DNA from: an uncultured Deefgea sp.
GTDB taxonomy: Bacteria > Pseudomonadota > Gammaproteobacteria > Burkholderiales > Chitinibacteraceae
DNA length: 49,563 nt
Direction of reading: 5' to 3'
NCBI RefSeq assembly: GCF_947072475.1
Contig: NZ_CAMTIA010000022.1
Coordinates: 1-49,563, forward strand
The notes beneath the pieces were generated by a model. That model was given only the letters and a program-made list of their open reading frames with translations, ran no database searches and was not told the DNA's origin. Both the position numbers and the translations under genes were made by a program. This document shows, piece by piece, positions 35,852 to 44,225 of the stretch; position 1 is the stretch's first letter, and the number at the start of each line of letters is the position of its first letter.

Positions 35852-36838
35852 CTAGGCGTTGATTTTTTTGTGTGCTGCACGATTCAGCCGATCGTGAATA
35901 GCGAGCCATTCTGCGCCTTCCGGCGGGGTAACGAGTAATAGTTGATCGTAGCCTTCACGGTCTAGCTGGCGCAGTGTGGCGTAGATTTGTTGGGCGTAGT
36001 CGGCCGGATTATCCGGCATTACATGCTCGATATACGCTGCATGGTCTTGACTATGCGAAGTGAGTAATACCACTTTCTTACCATTGGCGCTTTCTGTGGC
36101 TGCCAATTGCTGCATGCTGGCTAAGGGGCCGGTAATGAGCGGAGTACGTGGCGCGTAGTGTGAATCGAGTAAACCCGATACCCGTTGTTTGGCAGTGCTG
36201 CTGGTGCTGTGATGCTCAATCGCGTGCCCCAATACGGCTTCGATGGCGGCGCGTGAAATGCCGCCCGGGCGCAGTAGTTTGGCTTGGTCACCGACTAGGC
36301 TAACGATGGTGGATTCAACGCCAACGTCACAGGCACCGCCGTCCAAAATTAAACGCACTTGCTCAGTGCTAAATTCATGGCGGACATGTTCAGCGGTGGT
36401 GGGGCTAACGTGGCCAAATTGATTGGCGCTGGGCGCGGCGAGGCCGCCGCCAAATTGCAGCAGTAATTCATGGGTGATCGGGTGCGCTGGCGCGCGCAGG
36501 CCAACGGTGTCTTGCCCGCCGGTGACCGCATCGCTGACATGCGCTTGGCGCTCTAAAATTAGCGTTAACGGGCCGGGCCAAAATGCTTCGGCCAGTTGAT
36601 ACGCGCTATCGGGAATGTTCTGCGCCCAGTCCGCCAGTTGCGCTACGCCGGCAATATGCACAATGACTGGGTGATCATTGGGGCGGCCTTTGGCGGCAAA
36701 TATTTTGGCTACTGCGGCATCTTGACTAGCGTCGGCCGCCAAACCGTAGACGGTTTCCGTTGGGATGCCGACCAGTTCTCCGGCACGGAGTAAGGCTAGG
36801 GCGGCAGAAAGATCGGCTGGAGAGGGCGCTAAGGTCAT
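35852..36838 (-). CDS. L-threonylcarbamoyladenylate synthase (Sua5/TsaC2)
   Basis: A 328-aa Sua5-type enzyme that makes threonylcarbamoyl-AMP for the t6A37 modification of tRNA. The YrdC domain has GIPTETVYGLAADA, AKGRPNDHPVIVH and GGACDVGVESTIVSL. A C-terminal Sua5 domain of about 110 residues, joined at SRAAIEAVLG, makes it longer than E. coli TsaC (190). The open frame reaches a GTG at 36856, but the ATG at 36838 is preferred; no ribosome-binding site supports either. Stands between the diguanylate cyclase and the pilin operon, same strand as both. Confidence 0.93.
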   Translation of the reverse strand: MTLAPSPADLSAALALLRAGELVGIPTETVYGLAADASQDAAVAKIFAAKGRPNDHPVIVHIAGVAQLADWAQNIPDSAYQLAEAFWPGPLTLILERQAHVSDAVTGGQDTVGLRAPAHPITHELLLQFGGGLAAPSANQFGHVSPTTAEHVRHEFSTEQVRLILDGGACDVGVESTIVSLVGDQAKLLRPGGISRAAIEAVLGHAIEHHSTSSTAKQRVSGLLDSHYAPRTPLITGPLASMQQLAATESANGKKVVLLTSHSQDHAAYIEHVMPDNPADYAQQIYATLRQLDREGYDQLLLVTPPEGAEWLAIHDRLNRAAHKKINA

Positions 36839-36902
36839 TTTGGTCTGGCTACACACTTGGGAATGCGCGGATTATAGCATTGCCCTTCATTCACGGTTTG
36901 CT

Positions 36903-38375
36903 TTAGCTCGGGCTCGGTGAGATGGCGTTGATCAGCACTGCTTCATGGCTCTCACTCGCCGTGATTTTAACTGCTGGGCTGTCATCAGACGATTGCTGAC
37001 GCAAAAGCACGATGAGCCTGCGCTGCTCGATCAATTGTGGGATGTCATTGGTTAGATTAACTGGGCGCTCTTCAGGTCTAAAGTCACTGGCTGGGCAGAT
37101 GCCTGCCCAAGTATTTCGGCCATTATTTTTCGCTAGATAAAGGCAGTAATCGGCCAGACTGGCGGCGTATTCCCAGCTGCAGGCTTCGGGGTGCTGATCG
37201 ATGAATGGAAAAAAAGCAAAACCAACTGAACAAGTGAGCCGAATGGGTTGAGCGGTATCAATATTAAAGTGGTGATTTTCGATATCAGCTCGAATTCGTT
37301 CGACCAAAATCGGAAATTTATGCCGATTGACGTTGCTGGCCACAATTAAAAATTCTTCTCCACCCCAGCGCACCACGGTATCGCTATCGCGAGCGGCTTT
37401 TTGCAAAATTTGGGCAATTTGTTGCAACACCAGATCGCCCGCATGGTGGCCAAATTGATCGTTCACCCGTTTAAAATGATCAACATCAATCATTAATAAG
37501 GCCAAATCTTGGTTGGCGTGCTGATCGGCTTGATTTTTAAGCTGATTAGCGCGATGCGCCTTCAAGGTGATGGCGCTCATGCCCTGCATGGTGGTTTCGA
37601 GAAAACGGCGGTTTTTGAGTTGGGTGAGTGAGTCGGTATTACTTTGATCAAACAACAAAGCATTGGCGTTATTGAGCTCTTGGGTGCGGGCGGCCACCAT
37701 AATTTGGCGTAATGGGCCACCCACCCAGCGCGCTAACCAAATGGCGAGGCCACCGGCCAGTCCAAATGTGCCGAAGACAAAAATAAAGATCATTTTTTCC
37801 ATTTGATTGGCCATCAGGTGCTCTTGTTTCACCCGCTCGCTGAGCGACAGCACTTGCTGCTGGGTCATTTGTTTGAGGGCGTTGAGTACTTGATTGTATT
37901 TTTCTGCCGCATCATTGAGCGACAGATCCACGGCGTCGCGCCGAGCGGCTGGCGTGTCTTCAGACAAAATCTTCAGCACCTCGCGAGAGGCATTGGCCCA
38001 AGCGGCTAAGGTTTTTTCAAACGCGGGCGGAGGGGTGATTTTGGCTTTATTTAAGGCCATGTATTGCTGCCAGAGTACATCCAGTTGGGCGAGGTGTTCG
38101 GTGTGCTTTTGCTGTGTTTCTTGTGCGCTGGGGGTTGCGGTTTGCATAAATAGCAGACTGCGTTCGGCCAAAATGACTTGATGCATTTCGCTTTGCGCTT
38201 GCTCTAATTTGAGCAGTGCCGGCACGTCTTGGGTGGCAACGGTTTGAAAGGTGGTGGTCATTCTCGAAAATGCCCAAATGCCAACGCCACCGATCAGCCC
38301 CGTTAACATGGCCAATGCGCCAAAACTAATCATCAGTCTGGCTAATACCGAAAATCGATCTGTGCGGGTATTCAT
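36903..38375 (-). CDS. Membrane diguanylate cyclase (4HB sensor + GGDEF)
   Basis: A 490-aa c-di-GMP synthase. A first membrane segment (13-37) is followed by a periplasmic four-helix-bundle sensor like that of chemoreceptors (about 38-190) and a second segment (195-217). A short linker coiled-coil leads to a GGDEF domain with GGEEF at 338-342. An inhibitory I-site RDSD (329-332) sits exactly five residues before the active motif, so product inhibition is likely. The C-terminal tail (about 420-490) is of unknown function. AAAGGA lies 5 nt before the ATG, and the gene starts 9 bp after the PDC protein stop. Confidence 0.92.
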   Translation of the reverse strand: MNTRTDRFSVLARLMISFGALAMLTGLIGGVGIWAFSRMTTTFQTVATQDVPALLKLEQAQSEMHQVILAERSLLFMQTATPSAQETQQKHTEHLAQLDVLWQQYMALNKAKITPPPAFEKTLAAWANASREVLKILSEDTPAARRDAVDLSLNDAAEKYNQVLNALKQMTQQQVLSLSERVKQEHLMANQMEKMIFIFVFGTFGLAGGLAIWLARWVGGPLRQIMVAARTQELNNANALLFDQSNTDSLTQLKNRRFLETTMQGMSAITLKAHRANQLKNQADQHANQDLALLMIDVDHFKRVNDQFGHHAGDLVLQQIAQILQKAARDSDTVVRWGGEEFLIVASNVNRHKFPILVERIRADIENHHFNIDTAQPIRLTCSVGFAFFPFIDQHPEACSWEYAASLADYCLYLAKNNGRNTWAGICPASDFRPEERPVNLTNDIPQLIEQRRLIVLLRQQSSDDSPAVKITASESHEAVLINAISPSPS

Positions 38376-38384
38376 TATCGTCCT

Positions 38385-38966
38385 TTAATTGGCGAGCTTT
38401 TCGAGCTGTGACAAATTGATGCCGACCACTAAAACCCCGATCGGTTTGCTGGCACTCAATACCGGTACTGCGATTTGGATGGCATAGGTTTGGGTCGATT
38501 CATCAAACTCTGGTTTGCCTTGCCAGGCTTTTCCGGTGGTAAACGGCAGGTCAAACTTGGCTTGCCCTTGATGGATATAGCTTGAGGTTTTTTCTATAAA
38601 AGCGACTTTTTCGCCTTTAGCTGCAGATAAAAATGCTTCGCTAATTGCGACTTTGCTTTTGGCTTGCATCGATTTGAGGTATTGCGCTGCGGCATTGGTT
38701 TGAAACTCATTAATCAGTGCATCACTGCGCCGAATGAGTTTCCATTTGGCGTTATCCATGCCGGGCAATGGGCCGATTTGATTTTGTTTTTCTACCGCTT
38801 GTACCACGATTGGATTGGCTGCCCATGTGGCAATCAGGGTTTTTTGTTTATCGAGCTGACTTTGAATTGCCGGCGTCATCATGAATTCGCCAGCATAGAG
38901 GCTGGTATTAAAGAGTAGAAAAAGCATGCCAAGCACGGATGCTGCAAATAGTCTTACGTTTTTCAT
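38385..38966 (-). CDS. Secreted PDC/Cache-like periplasmic sensor protein
   Basis: A 193-aa exported protein: signal peptide MKNVRLFAASVLGMLFLLFN ending SLYAGEF. The mature part has a Cache/PDC-like pattern with LINEFQTNAAAQYLK, TSSYIHQGQAKFDLPFTTGK and a final IAVPVLSASKPIGVLVVGIN, the last strand of single Cache ligand-binding domains. It lacks a membrane anchor. It sits 9 bp ahead of the diguanylate cyclase in the same operon, so it probably binds a ligand in the periplasm and modulates the cyclase sensor. The ligand is unknown. Confidence 0.8.
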   Translation of the reverse strand: MKNVRLFAASVLGMLFLLFNTSLYAGEFMMTPAIQSQLDKQKTLIATWAANPIVVQAVEKQNQIGPLPGMDNAKWKLIRRSDALINEFQTNAAAQYLKSMQAKSKVAISEAFLSAAKGEKVAFIEKTSSYIHQGQAKFDLPFTTGKAWQGKPEFDESTQTYAIQIAVPVLSASKPIGVLVVGINLSQLEKLAN

Positions 38967-39382
38967 AACACCACCTTTCTGTTAGCTTGTTTGTGCCGCT
39001 TGAATCAAGGTTAGTGTATGTCTCTGGATTTTGCTCGAAGGCTTGCTACTCAGCAAATTGGTGTGGATTGAATGAGCCAGAGTGAAAGCCGCGATGTGCT
39101 TAATATTTGCAGAGCGTTGGGTGGGTATATGCAGCTAAGTGAATGCCGATGAACTCTGCAACCAGATACCGGCATAAATTTTGGGATACTTCGATTTGGT
39201 GCCGATGGTGTTAAGTGGCTGTGGTGCGGCGATTTACAGTCGTCGTTTCCGCGTGATGAGCGCGGCACGGATCAACAGCAAATCGGAATGCGCGGTCAAT
39301 GGTGATGGCCTAGATGTGAATCAGGGCTGATGCGCTAGCACCAACCCTGATGATTGTGCAGATTTGCCGTTCGCGGCGTGGC
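38967..39382. other. Noncoding region between PDC gene and gltS
   Basis: About 416 bp. It contains the promoter of the sensor/cyclase operon and the end of the gltS transcript. On the plus strand 39018-39305 is one frame broken only by three TGA codons (MSLDFARRLATQQIGVD, then MSQSESRDVLNICRALGGY, then TLQPDTGINFGILRFGADG). This could be a dead gene or chance; the minus strand is also open over 219 bp there. Confidence 0.35.
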
Positions 39383-40582
39383 TTAATAAATCGGCAAAGC
39401 CAAAAAGAGCTTGATAATGATGGCGTTTAAAATATCGATAAAGAAAGCGCCAACCATCGGTACCACGATGAACGCCAAGTGGGATGGACCAAAGCGATGC
39501 GTTACCGCTTGCATATTGGCAATCGCCGTAGGCGTTGCACCCAGACCAAAGCCGCAATGACCGGCTGCCAATACCACCGCATCATAATTTGACCCCATCA
39601 CGCGGAAAGTCACAAAGATGGCGTAAGCGGCCATGGCCATCGCTTGTACTGCGAGCAAAATCACCATCGGCAGCGCTAAATTTGCCAATTCCCACAGGCG
39701 CAAACTCATCAAGGCCATCGCTAAAAATAGCGCCAAGCTGACGTTACCCAACACCGAAACTTCACGTTCAAACACTTGGTACCAGCCAAGGCCAGACAAG
39801 ACATTACGTAGCACTACACCGGTAAAGAGCACGCACACAAAGGTCGGTAATTCAAACGCCGTGCCCGATAAGACTTCGGCCAAAAACTGCCCGCCTGCCA
39901 AGCTCAAAGCAATTAAGGCCAGTGATTCAATAAATGAATTCACCGTGATCAGGCGCGTGGCTTGTGGCTCTTCAAAGCCGGTTGGCGCTTGATCTTGGTT
40001 GTGCTCTGCGCCGGGGACTTTGACCTTACGCAGCAAAAACTTGGCCACTGGCCCGCCAATTAAGCCGCCTAGCACCAAACCAAACGTGGCGCACGCCATC
40101 GCCAATTCGGTGGCACCTTGAATGCCAAATTGTTCGCTAAACACCGAGCTCCATGCGGCTCCCGTACCGTGACCACCCGACAGCGTGACTGAGCCAGCCA
40201 GCAGCCCTAAATGACCATCCAGCCCCAATAGATTGGCCAAGCTAATGCCAATGATGTTTTGCATTAATAGCAAGCCAGCCACGACGCATAAAAATTTAAT
40301 CATCACGCTGCCGCCGGCTTTAAGGCTGGCTAAATTGGCCGATAAACCAATGGTGGCAAAAAAGGCCAGCATTAAAGGCGTTTGCAATGAGGTATCAAAT
40401 TTAACGGTCACGCCAGCCACTTGCTGCGCAAATAGCATCAATAACGCCACCACCAAACCACCTGCGACCGGCTCGGGGATGGTGAAGGCTTTTAGCGGCG
40501 CTGTTTTTTCGACCAGAATTCGACCAAATAGCAAAACCAGTGAGGCAGCAACTAAGGTGCCGTAGCCACTAATCGTAATCAT
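39383..40582 (-). CDS. gltS: Sodium/glutamate symporter GltS
   Basis: A 399-aa inner-membrane transporter that imports glutamate with sodium. About ten hydrophobic segments and the two conserved re-entrant signatures are present: TLSGGHGTGAAW (residues about 134-145) in the N-half and AAGHCGFGLGATPTAIANM in the C-half, both rich in glycine as in the GltS family. AGGA lies 9 nt before the ATG. E. coli GltS is 401 aa. It follows lysA with a 114-bp gap and probably has its own promoter. Confidence 0.95.
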   Translation of the reverse strand: MITISGYGTLVAASLVLLFGRILVEKTAPLKAFTIPEPVAGGLVVALLMLFAQQVAGVTVKFDTSLQTPLMLAFFATIGLSANLASLKAGGSVMIKFLCVVAGLLLMQNIIGISLANLLGLDGHLGLLAGSVTLSGGHGTGAAWSSVFSEQFGIQGATELAMACATFGLVLGGLIGGPVAKFLLRKVKVPGAEHNQDQAPTGFEEPQATRLITVNSFIESLALIALSLAGGQFLAEVLSGTAFELPTFVCVLFTGVVLRNVLSGLGWYQVFEREVSVLGNVSLALFLAMALMSLRLWELANLALPMVILLAVQAMAMAAYAIFVTFRVMGSNYDAVVLAAGHCGFGLGATPTAIANMQAVTHRFGPSHLAFIVVPMVGAFFIDILNAIIIKLFLALPIY

Positions 40583-40696
40583 AAGGGTTTCCTAAGTAAT
40601 GCCCATGTGGAATGTGGCGCTGTAAGAATAAGGGCGGCCCAATTGTGTCGCCTATTACCAGTAATTACAATGTGGCACGGTGTTAACTATTTCGCT

Positions 40697-41929
40697 TTAC
40701 AATTCAAGCGCTAACAGTTCGGCGACGGTTTGCCGGCGGCGAATTTGCCGGATCGCATCACCATCAATCAGCACTTCCGCGATCAGCGGGCGGGTATTGT
40801 AATTGGACGACATGCTGGCGCCATAAGCACCGGTATCGTGAAAAACCACCCAATCGCCAATTTGAGTGCTGGGCAGTAAGCGTGGCTCAACCACGCCGCC
40901 TTCGGCCTGAGTAAATACGTCCCCCGATTCACACAAAGGCCCAGCCAATACCGTTGGGCGTAGCGCACCATCAGCCGGGGTACCATCGGCGCGCAAGATG
41001 CTGATTTCATGATAACTGCCATACATTGCTGGGCGCATCAGATCAGAGAAACCAGCGTCGACCAAGACAAAATGATTGCTACCAACGTCTTTTTTGGCAC
41101 GCACTTCGGTGATTAACTGTCCACTTTCTGCAACTAAAAACCGACCGGGTTCAATTTCTAAGTGCACTGGATGGCCTAAAAAGGCGGCAATCTCTTGGCG
41201 CGCGCCATCCCATAAATGAAAGTAATGCGCGGTATCAATCGGCTCGCCACCCACTTGGTAAGGGATCGATAAACCGCCGCCCGCTGAAATCGCCCGAATA
41301 TCGCGGCCTGATTGTTTCACTTGCGCCACCATCGCCGCGCAAACGTCTTGCAAATGGTGGTAATCCACGCCCGAGCCAATGTGCATATGCAGGCCGACCA
41401 AATCGAGTTGGTATTTTTCAATCAAAGCCAATGCTTCGGGCAGTTGTGTGTGCCAAATACCGTGCTTGCTTTGCTCGCCACCGGTATTGGTCTTTTGGCT
41501 ATGTCCATGGCCAAAGCCGGGGTTGATCCGCAGCCAAACGCGGTGTCCTGGATGCGCTTCGCCCAGTTGCTCTAGCATTTGCGGGCTACCGCAATTGACT
41601 TGAATATCAAGCTCAACCACGCGCGCCAACGTGGCGCGATCGAGTAAATCGGCAGTGAACACGATGTCGTCGGCATCGACACCGGTGGCAAAGCCCGCCG
41701 CAATCGCGCGCTCGATTTCACCGAGCGAGACCGAATCGACTTTGACGCCTTGCTCGCGCATCAATTTGAGAATGTGAATGTTTGAATTGGCTTTTTGCGC
41801 AAAACGAATGGTGTCAAATGCCTTGAGTTGGCCAATGCGCTGGCGAATCGTCGCGGCGTTGTAAGTCCAGATTGGCGTCGAAAACTCGTTGGCAATGCTG
41901 CAAATCTGTTCGGCGTTTAGCGCTTTCAT
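40697..41929 (-). CDS. lysA: Diaminopimelate decarboxylase
   Basis: A 410-aa fold-type III PLP enzyme, last step of lysine synthesis. The lysine in FAQKANSNIHIL binds PLP; HMHIGSG, the GGGLSIPY loop, EIEPGR and LAGPLCESGD are the remaining family motifs, the last carrying the catalytic Cys-Glu-Ser. An in-frame ATG at 42001 adds 24 residues of odd sequence; the ATG at 41929, preceded by GGAAA, fits E. coli LysA (420). It is transcribed divergently from the ArgP-type regulator, 147 bp apart, and so is a likely target. Confidence 0.94.
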   Translation of the reverse strand: MKALNAEQICSIANEFSTPIWTYNAATIRQRIGQLKAFDTIRFAQKANSNIHILKLMREQGVKVDSVSLGEIERAIAAGFATGVDADDIVFTADLLDRATLARVVELDIQVNCGSPQMLEQLGEAHPGHRVWLRINPGFGHGHSQKTNTGGEQSKHGIWHTQLPEALALIEKYQLDLVGLHMHIGSGVDYHHLQDVCAAMVAQVKQSGRDIRAISAGGGLSIPYQVGGEPIDTAHYFHLWDGARQEIAAFLGHPVHLEIEPGRFLVAESGQLITEVRAKKDVGSNHFVLVDAGFSDLMRPAMYGSYHEISILRADGTPADGALRPTVLAGPLCESGDVFTQAEGGVVEPRLLPSTQIGDWVVFHDTGAYGASMSSNYNTRPLIAEVLIDGDAIRQIRRRQTVAELLALEL

Positions 41930-42076
41930 GGGGTTTTCCAGTGGTTTGGGTCGGGCTAAGCATTCATCGCGGTCATGCCGCGTTAGCGCTGTGGTTGGCA
42001 TTTTTATGACGGCTATTCAATCAGATTGCTAAATCGTGGTAAAACGATTAATTCTATGCCCCCACCATTTTTGCTT

Positions 42077-42976
42077 ATGTTTGATTACAAATTACTCGAA
42101 GCACTGGATATGGTTTTGCGTTGTGGTAGCTTTGATGCGGCGGCCAAACGTTTGCATTTAACGCCGTCAGCGATTTCGCAGCGCATTCGCCAGCTCGAAG
42201 AGCGCCATGGTGAAGTGTTGTTGCGGCGGGAAAATCCGCTTAGCGCCACCGCCAGCGGCGAACAACTGCTCGCGCATGTGCGGCAAGTTCGCTTGCTGGA
42301 AGCCGATTTAGCCACGCGATTTGACGCCAGCAATGACGATGTTGCATGGAGCAATTTACGTGTTGGCATCACCGCCGATAGTTTGGCCATTGGCCTGATT
42401 GCGGCGATCGCGCCCAATTTAGTGCCGGCAAAATTATTGCTCGATTGCGTGGTGGAGGATGAAGCCTACACGCTCGATTTATTGCGCTCGGGTGATGTGA
42501 TTGGATGTATTAGTACGCAGCCATTGCCCGTTGCTGGCTGCGTGGCAATACCCTTGGGTGAGCTTGCCTATGTGGGCGTGGCCAATGCGGCGTTTGTTGC
42601 GCAATATTTTGCTGGCGGGGTGAATGCACACAGTTTGGCTGGCGCACCGGCGGCGGTGTTTGGGCAAAAAGAGAGCTTGCATCGGCGCTTGCTGCGTGAA
42701 CGCTTTGCTTTGCTCGATGCGCAATTTCCTTGCTATGTGATCCCCGAAAGCCACGCGCTGTATGCCGCGGCCAAGTCGGGGTTGGCGTATGCGATTGTGC
42801 CGCGCGCACAAGCGGCAGCAGAGCTCACTGCTGGAACGATGTGCGAGATCGCCGAATTGGCGACGACGGTGCCGCTGTATTGGCACCATTGGGCGCGACC
42901 AACACGGCCCGCTTTGGCCTTGACTGCCGCGATTGAGCAATTTGCCGCCCATCATTTTGCCGTTGAAGGGCGATGA
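42077..42976 (+). CDS. LysR-family regulator of the ArgP (IciA) type
   Basis: A 299-aa LysR-type regulator. The winged helix reads FDAAAKRLHLTPSAISQRIR at about 21-40. The effector domain has RVGITADSLA and DCVVEDEAYTLDLLRSGDVIGCIS, features I recognise from E. coli ArgP (297 aa), which senses lysine and arginine and controls lysine genes. Divergent placement from lysA supports lysine-dependent control. Upstream in-frame starts (TTG 42026, ATG 42056) exist, but MFDYKLLEALD aligns with the ArgP N-terminus. No ribosome-binding site decides it. Closest alternative: a true LysR. Confidence 0.82.
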   Translation: MFDYKLLEALDMVLRCGSFDAAAKRLHLTPSAISQRIRQLEERHGEVLLRRENPLSATASGEQLLAHVRQVRLLEADLATRFDASNDDVAWSNLRVGITADSLAIGLIAAIAPNLVPAKLLLDCVVEDEAYTLDLLRSGDVIGCISTQPLPVAGCVAIPLGELAYVGVANAAFVAQYFAGGVNAHSLAGAPAAVFGQKESLHRRLLRERFALLDAQFPCYVIPESHALYAAAKSGLAYAIVPRAQAAAELTAGTMCEIAELATTVPLYWHHWARPTRPALALTAAIEQFAAHHFAVEGR

Positions 42977-43169
42977 TGAGGGGCGCGTAAGCTGGTGCAC
43001 AGATTTTGCCCTGATACTGCTTTACAAAACGCTGGCGTAGAATGATTACGCTGCTTGCCTTGTCTTAGTGCAAAACTAAGGCGGCGAGCAAACCACACGT
43101 TAACAGTCCTGCGGGTAGCGTGTTTTTTAGAGGGTGAGTTTTGGCTTGGTTTTTTACGGAGTGAATGTG

Positions 43170-44120
43170 ATGCATGAACCTTTAATCGTTTTTTTGGATC
43201 GAGCCAGTTTGCCGGTGCGCTTAAAACCGTTGGCTTTGCCGCATCATTGGCAAGAGTATCCGCAAACGCTGGCCCAGGAGGTGGTAGCTAGGCTGGCGGG
43301 GGCGACGGTTGCCATTAGTAATAAAGTGCCTATTAACCGCGAAATGATGGCCGCTTTGCCCGATTTAAAACTCATCGCGGTGGCGGCAACCGGATATAAC
43401 CAGATCGATGTGTCGGCGGCGAAAGAATTGAATATTGCGGTATGCAATATTCGTGATTATGCAATTCATGGTGTGGCCGAGCATACGCTGATGCTGATGT
43501 TGGCTTTGCGGCGACAATTGCTGTCGTATCGGCAGCAGGTGTTGGCTGGGGCGTGGCAGGCGGCCAGTGGTTTTTGTGTGTTTGGCGCGCCACTGCATGA
43601 TTTGTCTGGGAGTCGTTTGTGCTTGATCGGCTCGGGCGCGCTCGGGCAGGCGACTGCGGCGTTGGCACGCGCTTTTGGTATGCAGGTGTTTTTTGTTGAG
43701 CATCGCGGCGCGGCCAGTGTTCGACCGGGGTATTTGGCATGGGATGAGGCGTTGGCAACGGCGGATATTTTAAGTTTGCATTGCCCGCTCAATGACGCAA
43801 CGCGTGGCATGATTGCTGCGCCCGAATTGGCGGCGATGAAAAACACCAGCTTACTGATTAACACGGCACGCGGTGGTTTAGTCGATGAGGCGGATTTGCT
43901 AACGGCGCTGCAAACCGGACAAATTGCCGGTGCGGGCTTGGATGTATTGGTGACTGAGCCACCGACTGCGGGCAATGCATTACTGGATGTCGTGCTACCC
44001 AATTTATTGATTACGCCGCATATAGCGTGGGCCAGCGTGGAAACCATGCAAACCTTGGCCGATCAATTGATCGATAATATGGCTGGCTTTTTGCAAGGCC
44101 AAGCACGCAATTTACTTTGA
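43170..44120 (+). CDS. D-2-hydroxyacid dehydrogenase (glycerate dehydrogenase-like)
   Basis: A 316-aa NAD(P)-dependent dehydrogenase. The nucleotide fold has LIGSGALG (GxGxxG). Catalytic residues are visible: the Arg in INTARGGLVDE, a Glu in TEPP, and His in TPHIAWAS. Relatives such as hydroxypyruvate reductase HprA reduce hydroxypyruvate or glyoxylate; the substrate is not determined. The frame is open from 43134, but GGAG occurs 8 nt before the ATG at 43170. It stands alone, convergent with the potassium channel gene. Confidence 0.9.
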   Translation: MHEPLIVFLDRASLPVRLKPLALPHHWQEYPQTLAQEVVARLAGATVAISNKVPINREMMAALPDLKLIAVAATGYNQIDVSAAKELNIAVCNIRDYAIHGVAEHTLMLMLALRRQLLSYRQQVLAGAWQAASGFCVFGAPLHDLSGSRLCLIGSGALGQATAALARAFGMQVFFVEHRGAASVRPGYLAWDEALATADILSLHCPLNDATRGMIAAPELAAMKNTSLLINTARGGLVDEADLLTALQTGQIAGAGLDVLVTEPPTAGNALLDVVLPNLLITPHIAWASVETMQTLADQLIDNMAGFLQGQARNLL

Positions 44121-44184
44121 GCTTGCTGGTTGTAGATGGTTGGAGGTGGTTCGAGATGGTGTGTGATGCTGTGTACTCGCCTGT

Positions 44185-44207
44185 AGCCCGCCTGAACACG
44201 GCGGGCT
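44185..44207. repeat. Hairpin between convergent genes
   Basis: AGCCCGCC-TGAACAC-GGCGGGCT. It lies between two converging genes but has no T-run on either strand, so it is at best a weak or Rho-assisted terminator. Confidence 0.45.
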
Positions 44208-44225
44208 GATCGAAAGCGTTGCCGT

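Noticed and set aside
39050-39268. 72-codon minus-strand frame between the PDC gene and gltS
   Set aside because: Ser/Pro/His/Arg-rich composition, no ribosome-binding site; opposite a similarly weak plus-strand frame.
40583-40696. Sigma-54-like TGGCACG before gltS/lysA
   Set aside because: The required TTGC part is missing (TAAC) and the orientation faces no gene start.
41930-42076. Lysine riboswitch upstream of lysA
   Set aside because: The 147-bp gap is too short and shows no L-box core; divergent regulator control is the simpler explanation.
43466-44047. 193-codon minus-strand frame opposite the D-2-hydroxyacid dehydrogenase
   Set aside because: The plus-strand protein has all catalytic motifs; the opposite frame has no recognisable features.
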